64,000 nucleotides of DNA from Acetobacter cerevisiae (GTDB lineage: Bacteria; Pseudomonadota; Alphaproteobacteria; Acetobacterales; Acetobacteraceae): positions 62,001 through 126,000 of the forward strand of contig NZ_LHZA01000157.1 in assembly GCF_001580535.1 (NCBI RefSeq). Direction: 5' to 3'. Under the pieces are notes generated by a model that was not told the origin of the DNA, searched no databases, and worked only from the letters and a program-made list of their open reading frames with translations. This document shows, piece after piece, positions 17,977-26,907 of this stretch. A program made the translations under genes and the position numbers. The stretch's first letter is position 1, and every line of letters starts with the position of its first letter.

Positions 17977-19710
17977 CTACTGGAGCCAGATCTGTGAGAA
18001 AAAGAGCTTATTGACCTGAGTGTAAAAGAAATTCTTCAGGCGCGGCGAGGTGATGATGACATCATCTTTCTCAATCGCCGGGGCGATGGGAGCCTGTTCC
18101 ATGACCAGATGGTCTACTTCCCGCCAGAGCTCATCCGTCTGGTGCTGGGTGAGGGAGACATCCGTTTTGGCACGGTCCATGAGCGCCTGAATGCGTTTGT
18201 CACAAAAGCCGGGGATGTTGATGGAGCTGTCCGAATTGGGGTGGAAGTTCTCACACCCCAGCAGGTCATCCAGAAAGTTGGAGGGGGACGGATAGTCCGC
18301 TGACCAGTCCTTCAGGGCAATCTGCACATGATTGCCGGAGTTCTGCATGTAATTGAACGCCATGGAACTGCTGAGCGGGCGGAGCGTGGCCTGATAGCCA
18401 ATGTTTTGCAGCATGTCGCGCAGCCATGTGCCCATGGCGTAATCGATGCTCGTATTGGCTGTTACCAGCGTGACGTGCTGCCCGGCGGTCCCGCTTTCCC
18501 GCACCAGAGCGCGAGCCTTTTCCAGATCCGGCGCAGACCATTGTGCGGCAGGCGCGGCGGGTGAGGCGCCGCGGGTGTAGAAGCACTGGTCCGACGCGAC
18601 GGGGAAGGACGAGGGCAACATGCCGCACAGAGGCCGGGCAATGCCGGGGCCGCCATACAGAATGACCATCGCCTTGCGGTTGAGCGCGTAATTAACGGCC
18701 TGCCGTGCCTTAAGCTGGTTGAAGGGCGGCAAATTGACGTTCATCGGGATGAAATACATGGCCGGATGGGGTGCGACATGGGTTTGCGCCGTAAAGCGGC
18801 TGCCCAGTTCGCCCAGCCTGTCCATGGGGACTGTGTCAGCCAGCCAGTCATACTGACCATTTTCAACAGCAGTCACGGCGGCCTCATCCGGAATGCCGAA
18901 GCTATATTCTATGCGGTCCGGGTATCCTTCGGGCTGGGCTTGGGCATCCCACACCCGGAAATACGGGTTACGGTCCAGATGCAGGAATTTGTTCGGGTCA
19001 TAGGTGGTGATCCGATATGGCCCTGTGCTGGGGGCGGCCACATTGCCCAGATCGTGGTCCGGGGTTTCGGCAGGCAGAATGACGGCATGCGTGAAGGCCA
19101 GCTTTTGCAGAAATTCCGTATCGGGCCGGGCAAGGTGGAAGGTGACGGTGCGGTGGGCCGGGTCTTCCGTAATGCCGTCCTTGAGTGTGCAGGTCGCGGG
19201 GCTGCGCAGGCAGGCATCGGCTCCGGCAATAGCGGAATAGAAGGAGCCTGCCGTTGGAGAGCCAACCCGGAAAATGCGCCGGAAGGAGGCTGCAACATCT
19301 GCCGTGGTCAGGGGCTGACCATTGGAAAAACGGATGTTCGGGCGGAGGGTGAAGACATAGGTCAGGCCGCCATCCTGCGGGGCAGGGAGCGTTTCGGCCA
19401 GATCGGCCACAACATCATTGCCACGGGGGCCTGTCACTTTGCGGAAGGTCGTCAGACCGTCATACACGACCGCATAGAGATTGATGTATTTGCTGGTGTA
19501 ATTGATCTGCGGGTCCAGCGTGCCGCCGGACGCTGCGGCGACCAGCCTGAGCGTGCCACCCCGATGGGCCGCCAGCGTTTCAGGCGTTTGGTCAACGGCT
19601 GTTTGGGCTATGGCCGTTGCCATGCTGGCGGCTGTTGTCAGGCCAGCCAGCAGGACGGCGGAACAGGAACGGTGCACGCCCCGGTGCATGAGGGTGCGGA
19701 AGGCGCGCAT
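17977..19710 (-). CDS. Oligopeptide/dipeptide ABC transporter substrate-binding protein (SBP_bac_5 family)
   Basis: This is a periplasmic solute-binding protein of the DppA/OppA type. The 577-residue product has a signal peptide ending in an Ala-rich stretch near residue 35, then the family pattern: GGTLRL, YVFTLRPNIRFSNGQPLTTADV, GPYRI, and the C-terminal lobe with QAVNYALNRKAMV. Permease and ATPase genes are not next to it, so it is an orphan binding protein or shares a remote permease. Upstream on the same strand, 13 bases before its ATG, is a 53-residue membrane protein gene, preceded by a small lipoprotein gene and fumC. AGGA just before the ATG at 19710 supports the start. Ligand unknown. 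Confidence 0.85.
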   Translation of the reverse strand: MRAFRTLMHRGVHRSCSAVLLAGLTTAASMATAIAQTAVDQTPETLAAHRGGTLRLVAAASGGTLDPQINYTSKYINLYAVVYDGLTTFRKVTGPRGNDVVADLAETLPAPQDGGLTYVFTLRPNIRFSNGQPLTTADVAASFRRIFRVGSPTAGSFYSAIAGADACLRSPATCTLKDGITEDPAHRTVTFHLARPDTEFLQKLAFTHAVILPAETPDHDLGNVAAPSTGPYRITTYDPNKFLHLDRNPYFRVWDAQAQPEGYPDRIEYSFGIPDEAAVTAVENGQYDWLADTVPMDRLGELGSRFTAQTHVAPHPAMYFIPMNVNLPPFNQLKARQAVNYALNRKAMVILYGGPGIARPLCGMLPSSFPVASDQCFYTRGASPAAPAAQWSAPDLEKARALVRESGTAGQHVTLVTANTSIDYAMGTWLRDMLQNIGYQATLRPLSSSMAFNYMQNSGNHVQIALKDWSADYPSPSNFLDDLLGCENFHPNSDSSINIPGFCDKRIQALMDRAKTDVSLTQHQTDELWREVDHLVMEQAPIAPAIEKDDVIITSPRLKNFFYTQVNKLFFSQIWLQ

Positions 19711-19723
19711 TCCTGTTCCTCTT

Positions 19724-19885
19724 TTAAGGCTTGTCGGCCGGGGCTTCGTTAACCGCAGGCTGATCAGTCTGCCCCGGAGGCGGGTCCATAAGGTGAGAGA
19801 AGTTCCTGTAGAGGGAACTGACCAGAAAAATGCCCAGAATCAGCGTGGCGATGACAATGCCAAGCCGCACGAGTTTGCCTTGCAT
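19724..19885 (-). CDS. Small single-span membrane protein (53 residues)
   Basis: A 53-codon frame on the minus strand begins MQGKLVRLGIVIATLILGIF and ends with a Pro/Ala-rich soluble tail (ending APADKP). One transmembrane segment is clear at about residues 7-24, with basic residues before it, predicting a cytoplasmic N-terminus. AAGGAACC lies about 10 bases before the ATG. The gene sits 14 bases after the lipoprotein gene and 13 bases before the binding-protein gene, as in an operon. I do not recognise a family. The tight spacing, ribosome site and membrane signal argue that it is real. Confidence 0.6.
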   Translation of the reverse strand: MQGKLVRLGIVIATLILGIFLVSSLYRNFSHLMDPPPGQTDQPAVNEAPADKP

Positions 19886-19899
19886 AAGCCTGCGGTTCC

Positions 19900-20079
19900 T
19901 TAGCGCTGTGTCGTGGGATTGGTGGGAGGGCGGTACCAGCTCGGCCCGCGTTCCCCATGATGCGTTCTGGGGTGGTAGTAGTGATGATCATGATCATCCG
20001 CGCAAGCGCCAAGCCCCAGCAAGCCCAGCAGGAACAGGCCGGGCATCATCAACCGTGCAGAAATAGGAAAACGTTTCAT
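19900..20079 (-). CDS. Small histidine-rich lipoprotein (59 residues)
   Basis: A 59-codon minus-strand frame begins MKRFPISARL, followed by a hydrophobic stretch and the lipobox LGAC with the lipidated Cys at residue 26. The mature part is only about 34 residues and starts ACADDHDHHYYHPRTHH: seven His and three Asp within 16 residues, then a Pro/Arg-rich end. This suggests metal binding (Zn, Ni, Co or Cu) or acid buffering at the membrane, but that is inference. It lies 45 bases after fumC and 14 bases before the small membrane protein gene, all on the same strand. No family recognised. Confidence 0.65.
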   Translation of the reverse strand: MKRFPISARLMMPGLFLLGLLGLGACADDHDHHYYHPRTHHGERGPSWYRPPTNPTTQR

Positions 20080-20124
20080 CAGGCAACCATACCGGGATTT
20101 GAAGTGGGACGAAAGGGATGTGTG

Positions 20125-21582
20125 TCAGGCCCCGGCCACGCCGTTGCCCACCATATCCAGCGGGTTAACCAGCCTGTCAAAGGCCTCGCCGTCCAGATAG
20201 CCTGACTGCACGGCAGCCTCCCGCAGGCTGAGGTTCTGCTCCATGGCCCGATGCGCAATGTCCGCCGCTTTATCATACCCGATAGCGGGGCTGAGAGCGG
20301 TGACGAGCATGACGGAGCCATTCACATACTGAGCAAGACGCGGCTCATTCAATTCCGTTCCTTCCACGGAGAAAACTCTGAAATTCCGGCAGCCATCCGC
20401 CAGAATACGGATGCTGTGCAGACAGTTGGCCAGAATGACCGGGCGCATCACATTCAGGTCCAGCTGGCCCTGGCTGGCGGCAAAGCCCACGGTGGCATCA
20501 TTGCCCAGAACCTGTGAGGCGATCATCACCATGGCTTCACACTGGGTCGGGTTAACCTTGCCGGGCATGATGGAAGAGCCGGGTTCATTTTCCGGCAGAT
20601 GCAGTTCTCCCAGTCCGCAGCGCGGGCCGGAGGCCAGCAGGCGCATATCATTGGCAATTTTCAGGAGGGGGACCGCCAGCCCGCGTAAGCCCGCAGAGGC
20701 CCGGACCATGGCGTCCAGCCCGCCCAGAGCGGCAAACTTGTTGGGCGCGGTGACAAACGGGCGGCCTGTCAACTCGGCGATCTTGCTGGCAATGGCCTTG
20801 CTGAAACCTGCCGGGGCGTTCAGGCCGGTGCCGACGGCCGTGCCACCGGCGGCAAGCTGAAACAGACCCTCGCGCGCGGTGCGGAGATTGCCCAGAGCAT
20901 CTTCCAGCATACAGGCCCAACCGGACCATTCCTGCCCGACGGTGAGCGGCACGGCGTCCTGCAGATGGGTGCGGCCAATTTTGACAACATTCATCCACTG
21001 GTCCGCTTTGCTCTGGATACTGTCGCTCAGGGCTTCCACAGCGGGGATCAGTCGGTCTTCTATTTCCAGCAGCGTGACGACGTGCATGGCAGTGGGGAAG
21101 GAGTCATTGCTCGACTGCCCCATATTAACGTCATCATTCGGATGCACCGGCGTCTTGGAGCCGACTTCACCTCCCGCAAGCTGAATGGCGCGATTGGCGA
21201 TGACTTCATTCAGATTCATGTTGGTCTGGGTGCCGGAGCCTGTCTGCCAGACATAGAGCGGGAAATGGGCGTCCAGCTTACCGGCACAGATTTCATCCGC
21301 CACGCGGGCAATCAGATCAGCCTTCCATTGTGGCATCCGCCCGTCTGCCGCGTTGACCAGAGCGGCTGCTTTTTTCACCACCGCATAGGCATGGCAGAGG
21401 GGCAGGGGCATGTGGTCTTCCCCAATGGAAAAATGCACGAGGCTGCGCTGCGTCTGTGCCCCCCAGTATTTGTCTGCGGGCACTTTGATTTCGCCCATAG
21501 AGTCCCGCTCCATGCGGAACCCCGTTGCAGTCAGGCCTACTGGGCAGTCTGTGGTTTTGGGTGATGAGTTCATGATACGCAT
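20125..21582 (-). CDS. fumC: Fumarate hydratase, class II
   Basis: This TCA-cycle enzyme interconverts fumarate and malate without an Fe-S cluster. The 485-residue protein carries the superfamily signature GSSIMPGKVNPTQCEA with its catalytic Ser loop, the TGSGTQTNMNLNEVIANRA segment, and the HPNDDVNMGQSSND and GRTHLQDAVPLTVGQE stretches. The start at 21582 could instead be the ATG at 21573. It is followed on the same strand by the lipoprotein, membrane-protein and binding-protein genes without an obvious terminator, so read-through is possible. Confidence 0.95.
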   Translation of the reverse strand: MRIMNSSPKTTDCPVGLTATGFRMERDSMGEIKVPADKYWGAQTQRSLVHFSIGEDHMPLPLCHAYAVVKKAAALVNAADGRMPQWKADLIARVADEICAGKLDAHFPLYVWQTGSGTQTNMNLNEVIANRAIQLAGGEVGSKTPVHPNDDVNMGQSSNDSFPTAMHVVTLLEIEDRLIPAVEALSDSIQSKADQWMNVVKIGRTHLQDAVPLTVGQEWSGWACMLEDALGNLRTAREGLFQLAAGGTAVGTGLNAPAGFSKAIASKIAELTGRPFVTAPNKFAALGGLDAMVRASAGLRGLAVPLLKIANDMRLLASGPRCGLGELHLPENEPGSSIMPGKVNPTQCEAMVMIASQVLGNDATVGFAASQGQLDLNVMRPVILANCLHSIRILADGCRNFRVFSVEGTELNEPRLAQYVNGSVMLVTALSPAIGYDKAADIAHRAMEQNLSLREAAVQSGYLDGEAFDRLVNPLDMVGNGVAGA

Positions 21583-21873
21583 CCCGATTGTTCATGCCGG
21601 CCTCATGCCGTGGTGCGGAGGTCTGGCGTCCTTTTTCCAATATGGGGTGTGGCATAGCTGCCGCATGTCAGAATAAAGTCACATTGCAGCGAGGCTTCCT
21701 TCGCGCCAGAGCCCTTCTGCAAGGCAGGAAACGCGCCGGGGGCGGTAGGTTTTCGTCAAAGGAGTGTGTTAAAAGACACTCACATTCTGGAACGTCTGCC
21801 TTTCTGGTGCCTTATCACCGTGTAACAGGAAGATCTGATTGCAGAATAATCTGGCTGGAGGAGCAAAGAGGGT
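21583..21873. other. Divergent intergenic region between fumC and the antiporter gene
   Basis: About 290 bases hold the promoters of two divergent genes. A 6-base-pair inverted repeat, GAGTGT and ACACTC around an 8-base spacer (21762-21781), is the only notable structure. It could be an operator, but nothing identifies a regulator. Confidence 0.3.
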
Positions 21874-24540
21874 ATGGCGGTAACGGGTTTGGCTGCGGTA
21901 CTGCTTGCCATTGCGCTTCTTCTTGTCATTGTCAGCACGGTGCAGCCTATTGCCCGCAGGCTGGAGCTGTCTGAAACCGTGCTGCTGGCTATTGTCGGCA
22001 TTATTATCGGGAGTCTGGCGGACCTCGCCCTGCGCACCACGCATACGTCGGCGCTGAACGGCATTGCGGAAACGCTGCTCGATTTTCCCATCAATAGTGA
22101 AGCGTTCCTGCTGATCTTCCTGCCTGTGCTGGTCTTTCAGGGCGCGCTGGCCATTGATGTGCGGCGTCTGGCGCATGAGGCCGCGACGGTGCTGCTGCTG
22201 GCTGTGGTGGCCGTTGTGGTCTCCACGGGTGCGATCGGGCTGGCGCTGTATCCGTTTGCAGAAATGCCGCTGGTGGTCTGCCTGCTGCTGGGTTCCATTG
22301 TGGCGACGACCGATCCTTCCGCTGTGGCCGGGATTTTCCGTGACATCGGGGCCGCAACGCGGCTGACGCGTCTGGTGGAAGGCGAGGCGCTGCTGAATGA
22401 CGCGGCGGCGATTTCCATCTTCTCCATCCTGCTGCCGTCCGTCACGTTGCACCACGCCATTCATCCGGGCGAGGCGGTGATCTCGTTCGTGATCTCCTTT
22501 GTTGGCGCACTGATTGTGGGTGTGGTGTTCGGGCAGCTGACCCTGATGATGATTACGGCCCTCGGTGGCTCGGCAGCGGCGGAAATTACGCTGACCGTGG
22601 CACTCCCTTATGTGGCCTATATTGTTTCTGACGAATTTCTGGGCGTATCCGGCGTGGTTGCCACGGCGGCTGCCGGGCTGACGCTGTCGGTCTACGGGCC
22701 ATCCACGGTCCGACCGCAAACATGGCTTTTCCTCAACCAGCTCTGGCAACAGCTTGTGTTCTGGGCGGGGTCTCTGGTGTTTGTGCTGGCCTCCATGCTG
22801 GTGCCGCATCTGCTGGTGGGTATGACCCGCTGGGACTGCGTACTGATCCTGATTGCCAGCGTCGCCGGACTAGCCGCGCGTGGGGCGGTGGTGTTTGGTC
22901 TGCTGCCTTTCCTCGCCATGACCAAGCTGGCGCCCCCTGTGCCGACACCATTCAAGGTTACCATGGTCTGGGGCGGTCTGCGCGGGGCCATTACGCTGGC
23001 GCTGGCGCTGGCTGTGACGGAGAACGAGCGCGTCTCCACGCCAGTGGCCCATTTTATCGGTATTCTCGCAACCGGCTTCGTGCTGATTACGCTGCTGCTG
23101 AATGGCACGACGCTGCGGTCTCTGGTGCTGTTCCTCAAGCTCGACAAACTCTCACCCATTGATGAAGCCATGCGGCATCAGGTGCTGAGCATTGGTCTGG
23201 AAAATGTGAAGGACCGGGCTGAAAAGCTGGCGGACGGCCTTGGCTTTTCCACCGATGCGACCGGCACCGTCATTGAGCAGGTGGACCGCCGCGCGCATGA
23301 AGAGCAGGCGGCCAACTCCTTTGATACCGCGCTGGGGGACACGCAGCGCGTGAACCTGGCGTTGATCACCATTGCCAGTCAGGAACGGTCTGTTCTGCTG
23401 GATCTGTTCCGTATTCAGGGCCTGTCCCGCCGGGTGATGGAAACCTTGCTCCGGTCTTCCGAAGCCGCGATTGACGGCGCACGGCTGGAAGGGCGCTTGG
23501 GGTATGTGCGGGCGCTCCGTAAGCGGCTGAGCCCGTCTCTGCGCTTTAAGGCAGCGCAGTGGATTCATAAAAACCTGCGCATCGACCGGCCTCTGATGCT
23601 GTGCATGGCCGAGCGTTTTGAAATGCTGATGGTGGCGCATTTCGTCTCCATTTCGCTCACGCGCTTTATGAGTGAGCGGCTGGAGCCGACGCTGGGCAGC
23701 CGTATTGGTGAGGTTGTGGCGGAGGTGCTGCAACGGCAGCGGAAGCTGCTGGATGAGGCGCTGGAAACCCTGCGTCTGCATTATCATGGCTATTCGGAAG
23801 CACTGGAAAACCGGATTTTCCGGCAGATTGTCCTGCGGCTGGAAGGGGAGGAATATGACTCCCTGCTGGCGGAATCTCTGATTAGTGACGAACTGAACCG
23901 TGAGCTGTTGAAAGAGCTGGAACGCCGCCGCCACCGGCTGGACAAGCCGCTGAGCTTTGATCTGCGCAGCGGGATTGAAAGCCGCTTGAAACATGCTGCC
24001 GTGTTCCGGGGGCTGCCCAATGCGGAACTGCATGATCTGGCAACCACCACGTCTCTGCGTTTTGTGGCCCCGCAGGAGCTGATCTGCCGCCGTGGGCGCA
24101 AGATCCGCAATATCTACTTCATCAGCGCGGGGCTGGCGGAATCGCATGTGGCGGAACGAGATGTTCTCTACGGCGCGGGTGACCTGATTGGCGCGCTCTC
24201 CACCATCAATAACGAGCGGTGCCCGGCCAATATCCGTGCCGTGCAGTTTGGGCATTTCATGGTTATCAGTGCCTCTCGCTTCCGGCGGCTGGTCGAAGAA
24301 TACCCGCTGGTGCTGGAAAATATTGAACGGCTGCGGCGCAAGCGTGAAGAGGGCGAACGGGCCATCAAGCTGGTGCCCGGGGCCGCTCCGGGCGAGAAGG
24401 GCAGTGAACGCCCCGGTGTGGCCGCCAAAGCGTTGCTGAGGCTGGATGGCAAGATGCCGCCGTCTGTCTCTGCGAAGCCTGCGGATGATGCGGCGACGGG
24501 TGATGAGAAGTCAGAGCCGCCGTCTTCCTCCTCCAACTGA
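21874..24540 (+). CDS. CPA1-type Na+/H+ antiporter with C-terminal cyclic-nucleotide-binding-like domain
   Basis: An inner-membrane cation/proton exchanger of 888 residues. Residues 1 to about 420 form the antiporter, with the core motif ATTDPSAV (Asp147) and the ion-binding pair NDAAA (Asn175-Asp176). A soluble linker of about 280 residues follows, then a cyclic-nucleotide-binding fold at roughly 703-815, and a Pro/Ser-rich end. The layout recalls plant SOS1 and related bacterial proteins. In the nucleotide pocket the usual Gly-Glu is Gly773-Ala774 while Arg782 is kept, so ligand binding may be lost or changed. GGAGG precedes the ATG. It probably handles Na+, K+ or pH homeostasis under acid stress; ion choice cannot be read from sequence. 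Confidence 0.88.
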   Translation: MAVTGLAAVLLAIALLLVIVSTVQPIARRLELSETVLLAIVGIIIGSLADLALRTTHTSALNGIAETLLDFPINSEAFLLIFLPVLVFQGALAIDVRRLAHEAATVLLLAVVAVVVSTGAIGLALYPFAEMPLVVCLLLGSIVATTDPSAVAGIFRDIGAATRLTRLVEGEALLNDAAAISIFSILLPSVTLHHAIHPGEAVISFVISFVGALIVGVVFGQLTLMMITALGGSAAAEITLTVALPYVAYIVSDEFLGVSGVVATAAAGLTLSVYGPSTVRPQTWLFLNQLWQQLVFWAGSLVFVLASMLVPHLLVGMTRWDCVLILIASVAGLAARGAVVFGLLPFLAMTKLAPPVPTPFKVTMVWGGLRGAITLALALAVTENERVSTPVAHFIGILATGFVLITLLLNGTTLRSLVLFLKLDKLSPIDEAMRHQVLSIGLENVKDRAEKLADGLGFSTDATGTVIEQVDRRAHEEQAANSFDTALGDTQRVNLALITIASQERSVLLDLFRIQGLSRRVMETLLRSSEAAIDGARLEGRLGYVRALRKRLSPSLRFKAAQWIHKNLRIDRPLMLCMAERFEMLMVAHFVSISLTRFMSERLEPTLGSRIGEVVAEVLQRQRKLLDEALETLRLHYHGYSEALENRIFRQIVLRLEGEEYDSLLAESLISDELNRELLKELERRRHRLDKPLSFDLRSGIESRLKHAAVFRGLPNAELHDLATTTSLRFVAPQELICRRGRKIRNIYFISAGLAESHVAERDVLYGAGDLIGALSTINNERCPANIRAVQFGHFMVISASRFRRLVEEYPLVLENIERLRRKREEGERAIKLVPGAAPGEKGSERPGVAAKALLRLDGKMPPSVSAKPADDAATGDEKSEPPSSSSN

Positions 24541-24544
24541 GGCA

Positions 24545-24579
24545 AAGGCCAGAGCATTCAGGTGCTCTGGCCTTTTTTT
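24545..24579. terminator. Terminator between the antiporter and the convergent aldehyde dehydrogenase gene
   Basis: A perfect 12-base-pair stem, AAGGCCAGAGCA (24545-24556) and TGCTCTGGCCTT (24563-24574), with a 6-base loop and a run of seven T. It overlaps the last two bases of the opposing gene. Confidence 0.92.
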
Positions 24580-25999
24580 AGTGCAGAATAAAGTTTGTGA
24601 TGATGTCCGTGAGCTTTCCAAACGGAGGCTTGAGGAGTGTTGCGGCGTTGAACCGCCCCTGCTTATAAATCCCGCGTGGATGGGTGAGGGTGATGAACCC
24701 TTCCTTGCCGTGGTAGGCTCCCATGCCACTGTCTCCCACCCCGCCAAAGGGCAGATCATCCTGAGCGTAGTGCAGCAATGTCCCGTTGAGCGTGACGTTG
24801 CCTGACACTGTGCGCTTCAGCAGTTTGTTCCGTTCAGCGCGCTTGTCTCCAAAGTAATACAGGGCCAGCGGTCGGGGGCGGGCGTTGATGAAGGCAATCG
24901 CTTCATCAAGGTGGCGATAGGTCAGCACAGGCAGGACGGGGCCGAAAATTTCTTCCTGCATGACCGCCATGTCTGGCGTAACATTCAGCAGCAGAACAGG
25001 GGCAAGGAGATGCTCGGCAGGTGCGTCCTGCCCCAGCCGAATGACCTGTGCTCCTTGTGCCTCAGCATCATGGACCAGACCGCTGAGCCGCTCGTAATGA
25101 TGCGTATTGAGGATGGCTGTGTAATCGGGTGAGCCGGCATATCCGTTGGGGTGGAGTGTGTGTGCGGCCTCCTGATAGGCTTGTGCAAAACTGTCCTGAT
25201 CCTGTTCGTGCAGCAGGACATAATCCGGGGCGATGCAGGTTTGGCCGGCGTTGGTCAGTTTGCCGTAGGCTACCCGCTCTGCCGCCTGCGTCATGGAAAA
25301 ACCGGGTTCAATCACAACGGGAGACTTGCCGCCCAGTTCGAGCGTGACCGGTGTCAGGTTGCGGGCAGCGGCGACAGCTACTTTCTTTCCGACCGCTGTG
25401 CCGCCTGTAAACAGCAGATGGTCGAACGGCAGGGCTGAGAAGGCCGCCCCGACGTCAGCATCTCCCAAAACAACGGAAACCTGCTCAGGCGGAAACACAG
25501 CCTGAACAATTTTTGCGATGACGGCCGAGGTCGCGGGCGTGAGTTCCGAGGGTTTGAGCATGGCGCGGTTGCCTGCCGCAATGGCTGTGGCCAGCGGAAC
25601 AAGAGCAAGGGAGACCGGGTAATTCCACGGGGCGATAATGCCCACGACGCCGACCGGCTGACGGATAACCCATGCGCGCCCAAACTGGAAATATGCAGAA
25701 ACGTGGCGACGTTCCGGCTGCATCCAATGCCCCACATGCCGGATGAGATAGGTGATGGACTGCACCAGCGGGATCAGTTCCACAATGGCGCTTTCCCGCT
25801 CCGAGCGTTGGCCGAAATCTGTGTTCAGGGCGCGGGTGATTTCTGTGCGTCGCCTTAGAATTTCAGCTTTCAGGCGGCGGAGGGTAGCCCGACGCTGAGC
25901 CAGTTCGGGTGGGCCATCCCGCAGGAAGGCGGCGCGCTGTTGGTCGAGAAGGCGGGACAATTCAGAAGAGTGTGTGGGGGCGGGAACAGTGTCGGACAT
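24578..25999 (-). CDS. NAD(P)-dependent aldehyde dehydrogenase, coniferyl-aldehyde-dehydrogenase type
   Basis: A cytoplasmic ALDH-superfamily enzyme of 473 residues, closest in pattern to the class 3/coniferyl aldehyde dehydrogenase group: a short N-terminus without the ALDH1 oligomerisation extension, and PVGVVGIIAPWNYPVSLAL. The active-site Glu221 is in TLELGGKSP and the catalytic Cys255 in NAGQTCIAPDY. I chose the ATG at 25999 because GGAGG lies 5 bases upstream; the ATG at 26011 would use that same GGAGG as codons. It is divergent from a TetR-family gene with two operator-like boxes between them, so it is probably induced by an aldehyde or toxic effector. Natural substrate unknown. Confidence 0.88.
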   Translation of the reverse strand: MSDTVPAPTHSSELSRLLDQQRAAFLRDGPPELAQRRATLRRLKAEILRRRTEITRALNTDFGQRSERESAIVELIPLVQSITYLIRHVGHWMQPERRHVSAYFQFGRAWVIRQPVGVVGIIAPWNYPVSLALVPLATAIAAGNRAMLKPSELTPATSAVIAKIVQAVFPPEQVSVVLGDADVGAAFSALPFDHLLFTGGTAVGKKVAVAAARNLTPVTLELGGKSPVVIEPGFSMTQAAERVAYGKLTNAGQTCIAPDYVLLHEQDQDSFAQAYQEAAHTLHPNGYAGSPDYTAILNTHHYERLSGLVHDAEAQGAQVIRLGQDAPAEHLLAPVLLLNVTPDMAVMQEEIFGPVLPVLTYRHLDEAIAFINARPRPLALYYFGDKRAERNKLLKRTVSGNVTLNGTLLHYAQDDLPFGGVGDSGMGAYHGKEGFITLTHPRGIYKQGRFNAATLLKPPFGKLTDIITNFILH

Positions 26000-26008
26000 T
26001 GCGTCCTC

Positions 26009-26088
26009 CATGTTTACAGGGAAAACTTTTCTGGACAGGCTATGGAGGAAAACAAGTCCGCGTCAATAAAGTTTCTCTTGTAAACATA
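26009..26088. promoter_or_regulatory. Paired operator-like inverted repeats between ALDH and TetR genes
   Basis: Two 20-base sequences (26009-26028 and 26069-26088) are inverted copies matching at 17 of 20 positions. Each holds a 15-base box of the form GTTT-N7-AAAC (26012-26026 and 26071-26085). Each lies next to one of the divergent genes. On the minus strand TTGACG (complement of 26061-26066), 17 bases from a weak CATAGC, could be the ALDH promoter, between the two boxes. This is the pattern expected when a TetR repressor controls both itself and its neighbour. Confidence 0.6.
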
Positions 26089-26098
26089 GGCCTCACGA

Positions 26099-26719
26099 AT
26101 GAGTGATACTAAACAGCGGCCCTATCATCATGGGGATCTGCATCGCGCTCTGATCGACACAGCTCTTGCCATGTTGGCTGCCGATCAGACCTGGGCTTTT
26201 ACGCTGCGGGAAGTGGCACGGCGTACCGGCGTCAGTCACGCTGCGCCCTATAAGCACTTTCGGGATAAAGAGGCACTTTTGCGGGAGCTGGCTCGTATTG
26301 GCTTTGTCCGGCTTGGGCAGGCGATGGAGACAGCACTGTTTCCAGGTCTGCCTTCTTCTCGCGAGAAATTTGTCGCTGCAGCTCAGGCCTGTATTGCCTT
26401 TGCATGTCATAGCCCCGGCTTGTATCGGCTGATGTTTAGTGCTGATGCGGATAAGGCGGCGGACCCACGCTTACATGAGGCCGCTATGGCGACGTTCGGG
26501 GTCCTGTTGCGCCTTCTGCAAGAGGGGCAACAGGATGGCCGTTTCCGCGCTGTTTCCATCACGGCACAGGCGGCAGCCAGCTGGGCGCAGGTGCATGGTC
26601 TGGCTATGCTGGCGATGAACGGTCAGCTTCTTGAAGAAAAAGTCGGGCCAGATCCGGTCCGGGCCGCTCTGGATGTGCTGATGGATGGGCTGTCTCAGAG
26701 CTCCCGTAAGGGACACTGA
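26099..26719 (+). CDS. TetR/AcrR-family transcriptional regulator
   Basis: A 206-residue repressor with the N-terminal helix-turn-helix of the family (FTLREVARRTGVSHAAPYKHFRDKEALL, about residues 35-62) and a C-terminal ligand-binding half resembling the WHG/TetR_C domains. It is transcribed away from the aldehyde dehydrogenase gene. The 99-base gap between them carries two matching inverted boxes, so the neighbour is the likely target. The effector is unknown; an aldehyde substrate of the dehydrogenase is a reasonable guess. Confidence 0.88.
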   Translation: MSDTKQRPYHHGDLHRALIDTALAMLAADQTWAFTLREVARRTGVSHAAPYKHFRDKEALLRELARIGFVRLGQAMETALFPGLPSSREKFVAAAQACIAFACHSPGLYRLMFSADADKAADPRLHEAAMATFGVLLRLLQEGQQDGRFRAVSITAQAAASWAQVHGLAMLAMNGQLLEEKVGPDPVRAALDVLMDGLSQSSRKGH

Positions 26720-26849
26720 AACCTTTATGGCCTCAATCTGGTGATCGGCTAGAGTCTGACATCCGACAGAAAAGCAGTTTAGGGCGGCGTTTGCCGGAAT
26801 TGGGCGGATGGTCGGGCAGATTTAAACGACCTCTGCACGTATCGCATAA

Positions 26850-26883
26850 AAAAGGCGCTCTGCATGAAAGCAAAGCGCCTTTT
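26850..26883. terminator. Terminator between TetR and HdeD genes
   Basis: AAAAGGCGCT (26850-26859) pairs with AGCGCCTTTT (26874-26883), with an inner TGC/GCA extension across single-base mismatches. T runs on both strands suit the convergent flanking genes. Confidence 0.8.
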
Positions 26884-26907
26884 CTGGCCATGGACGGCCG
26901 GTTGCTT

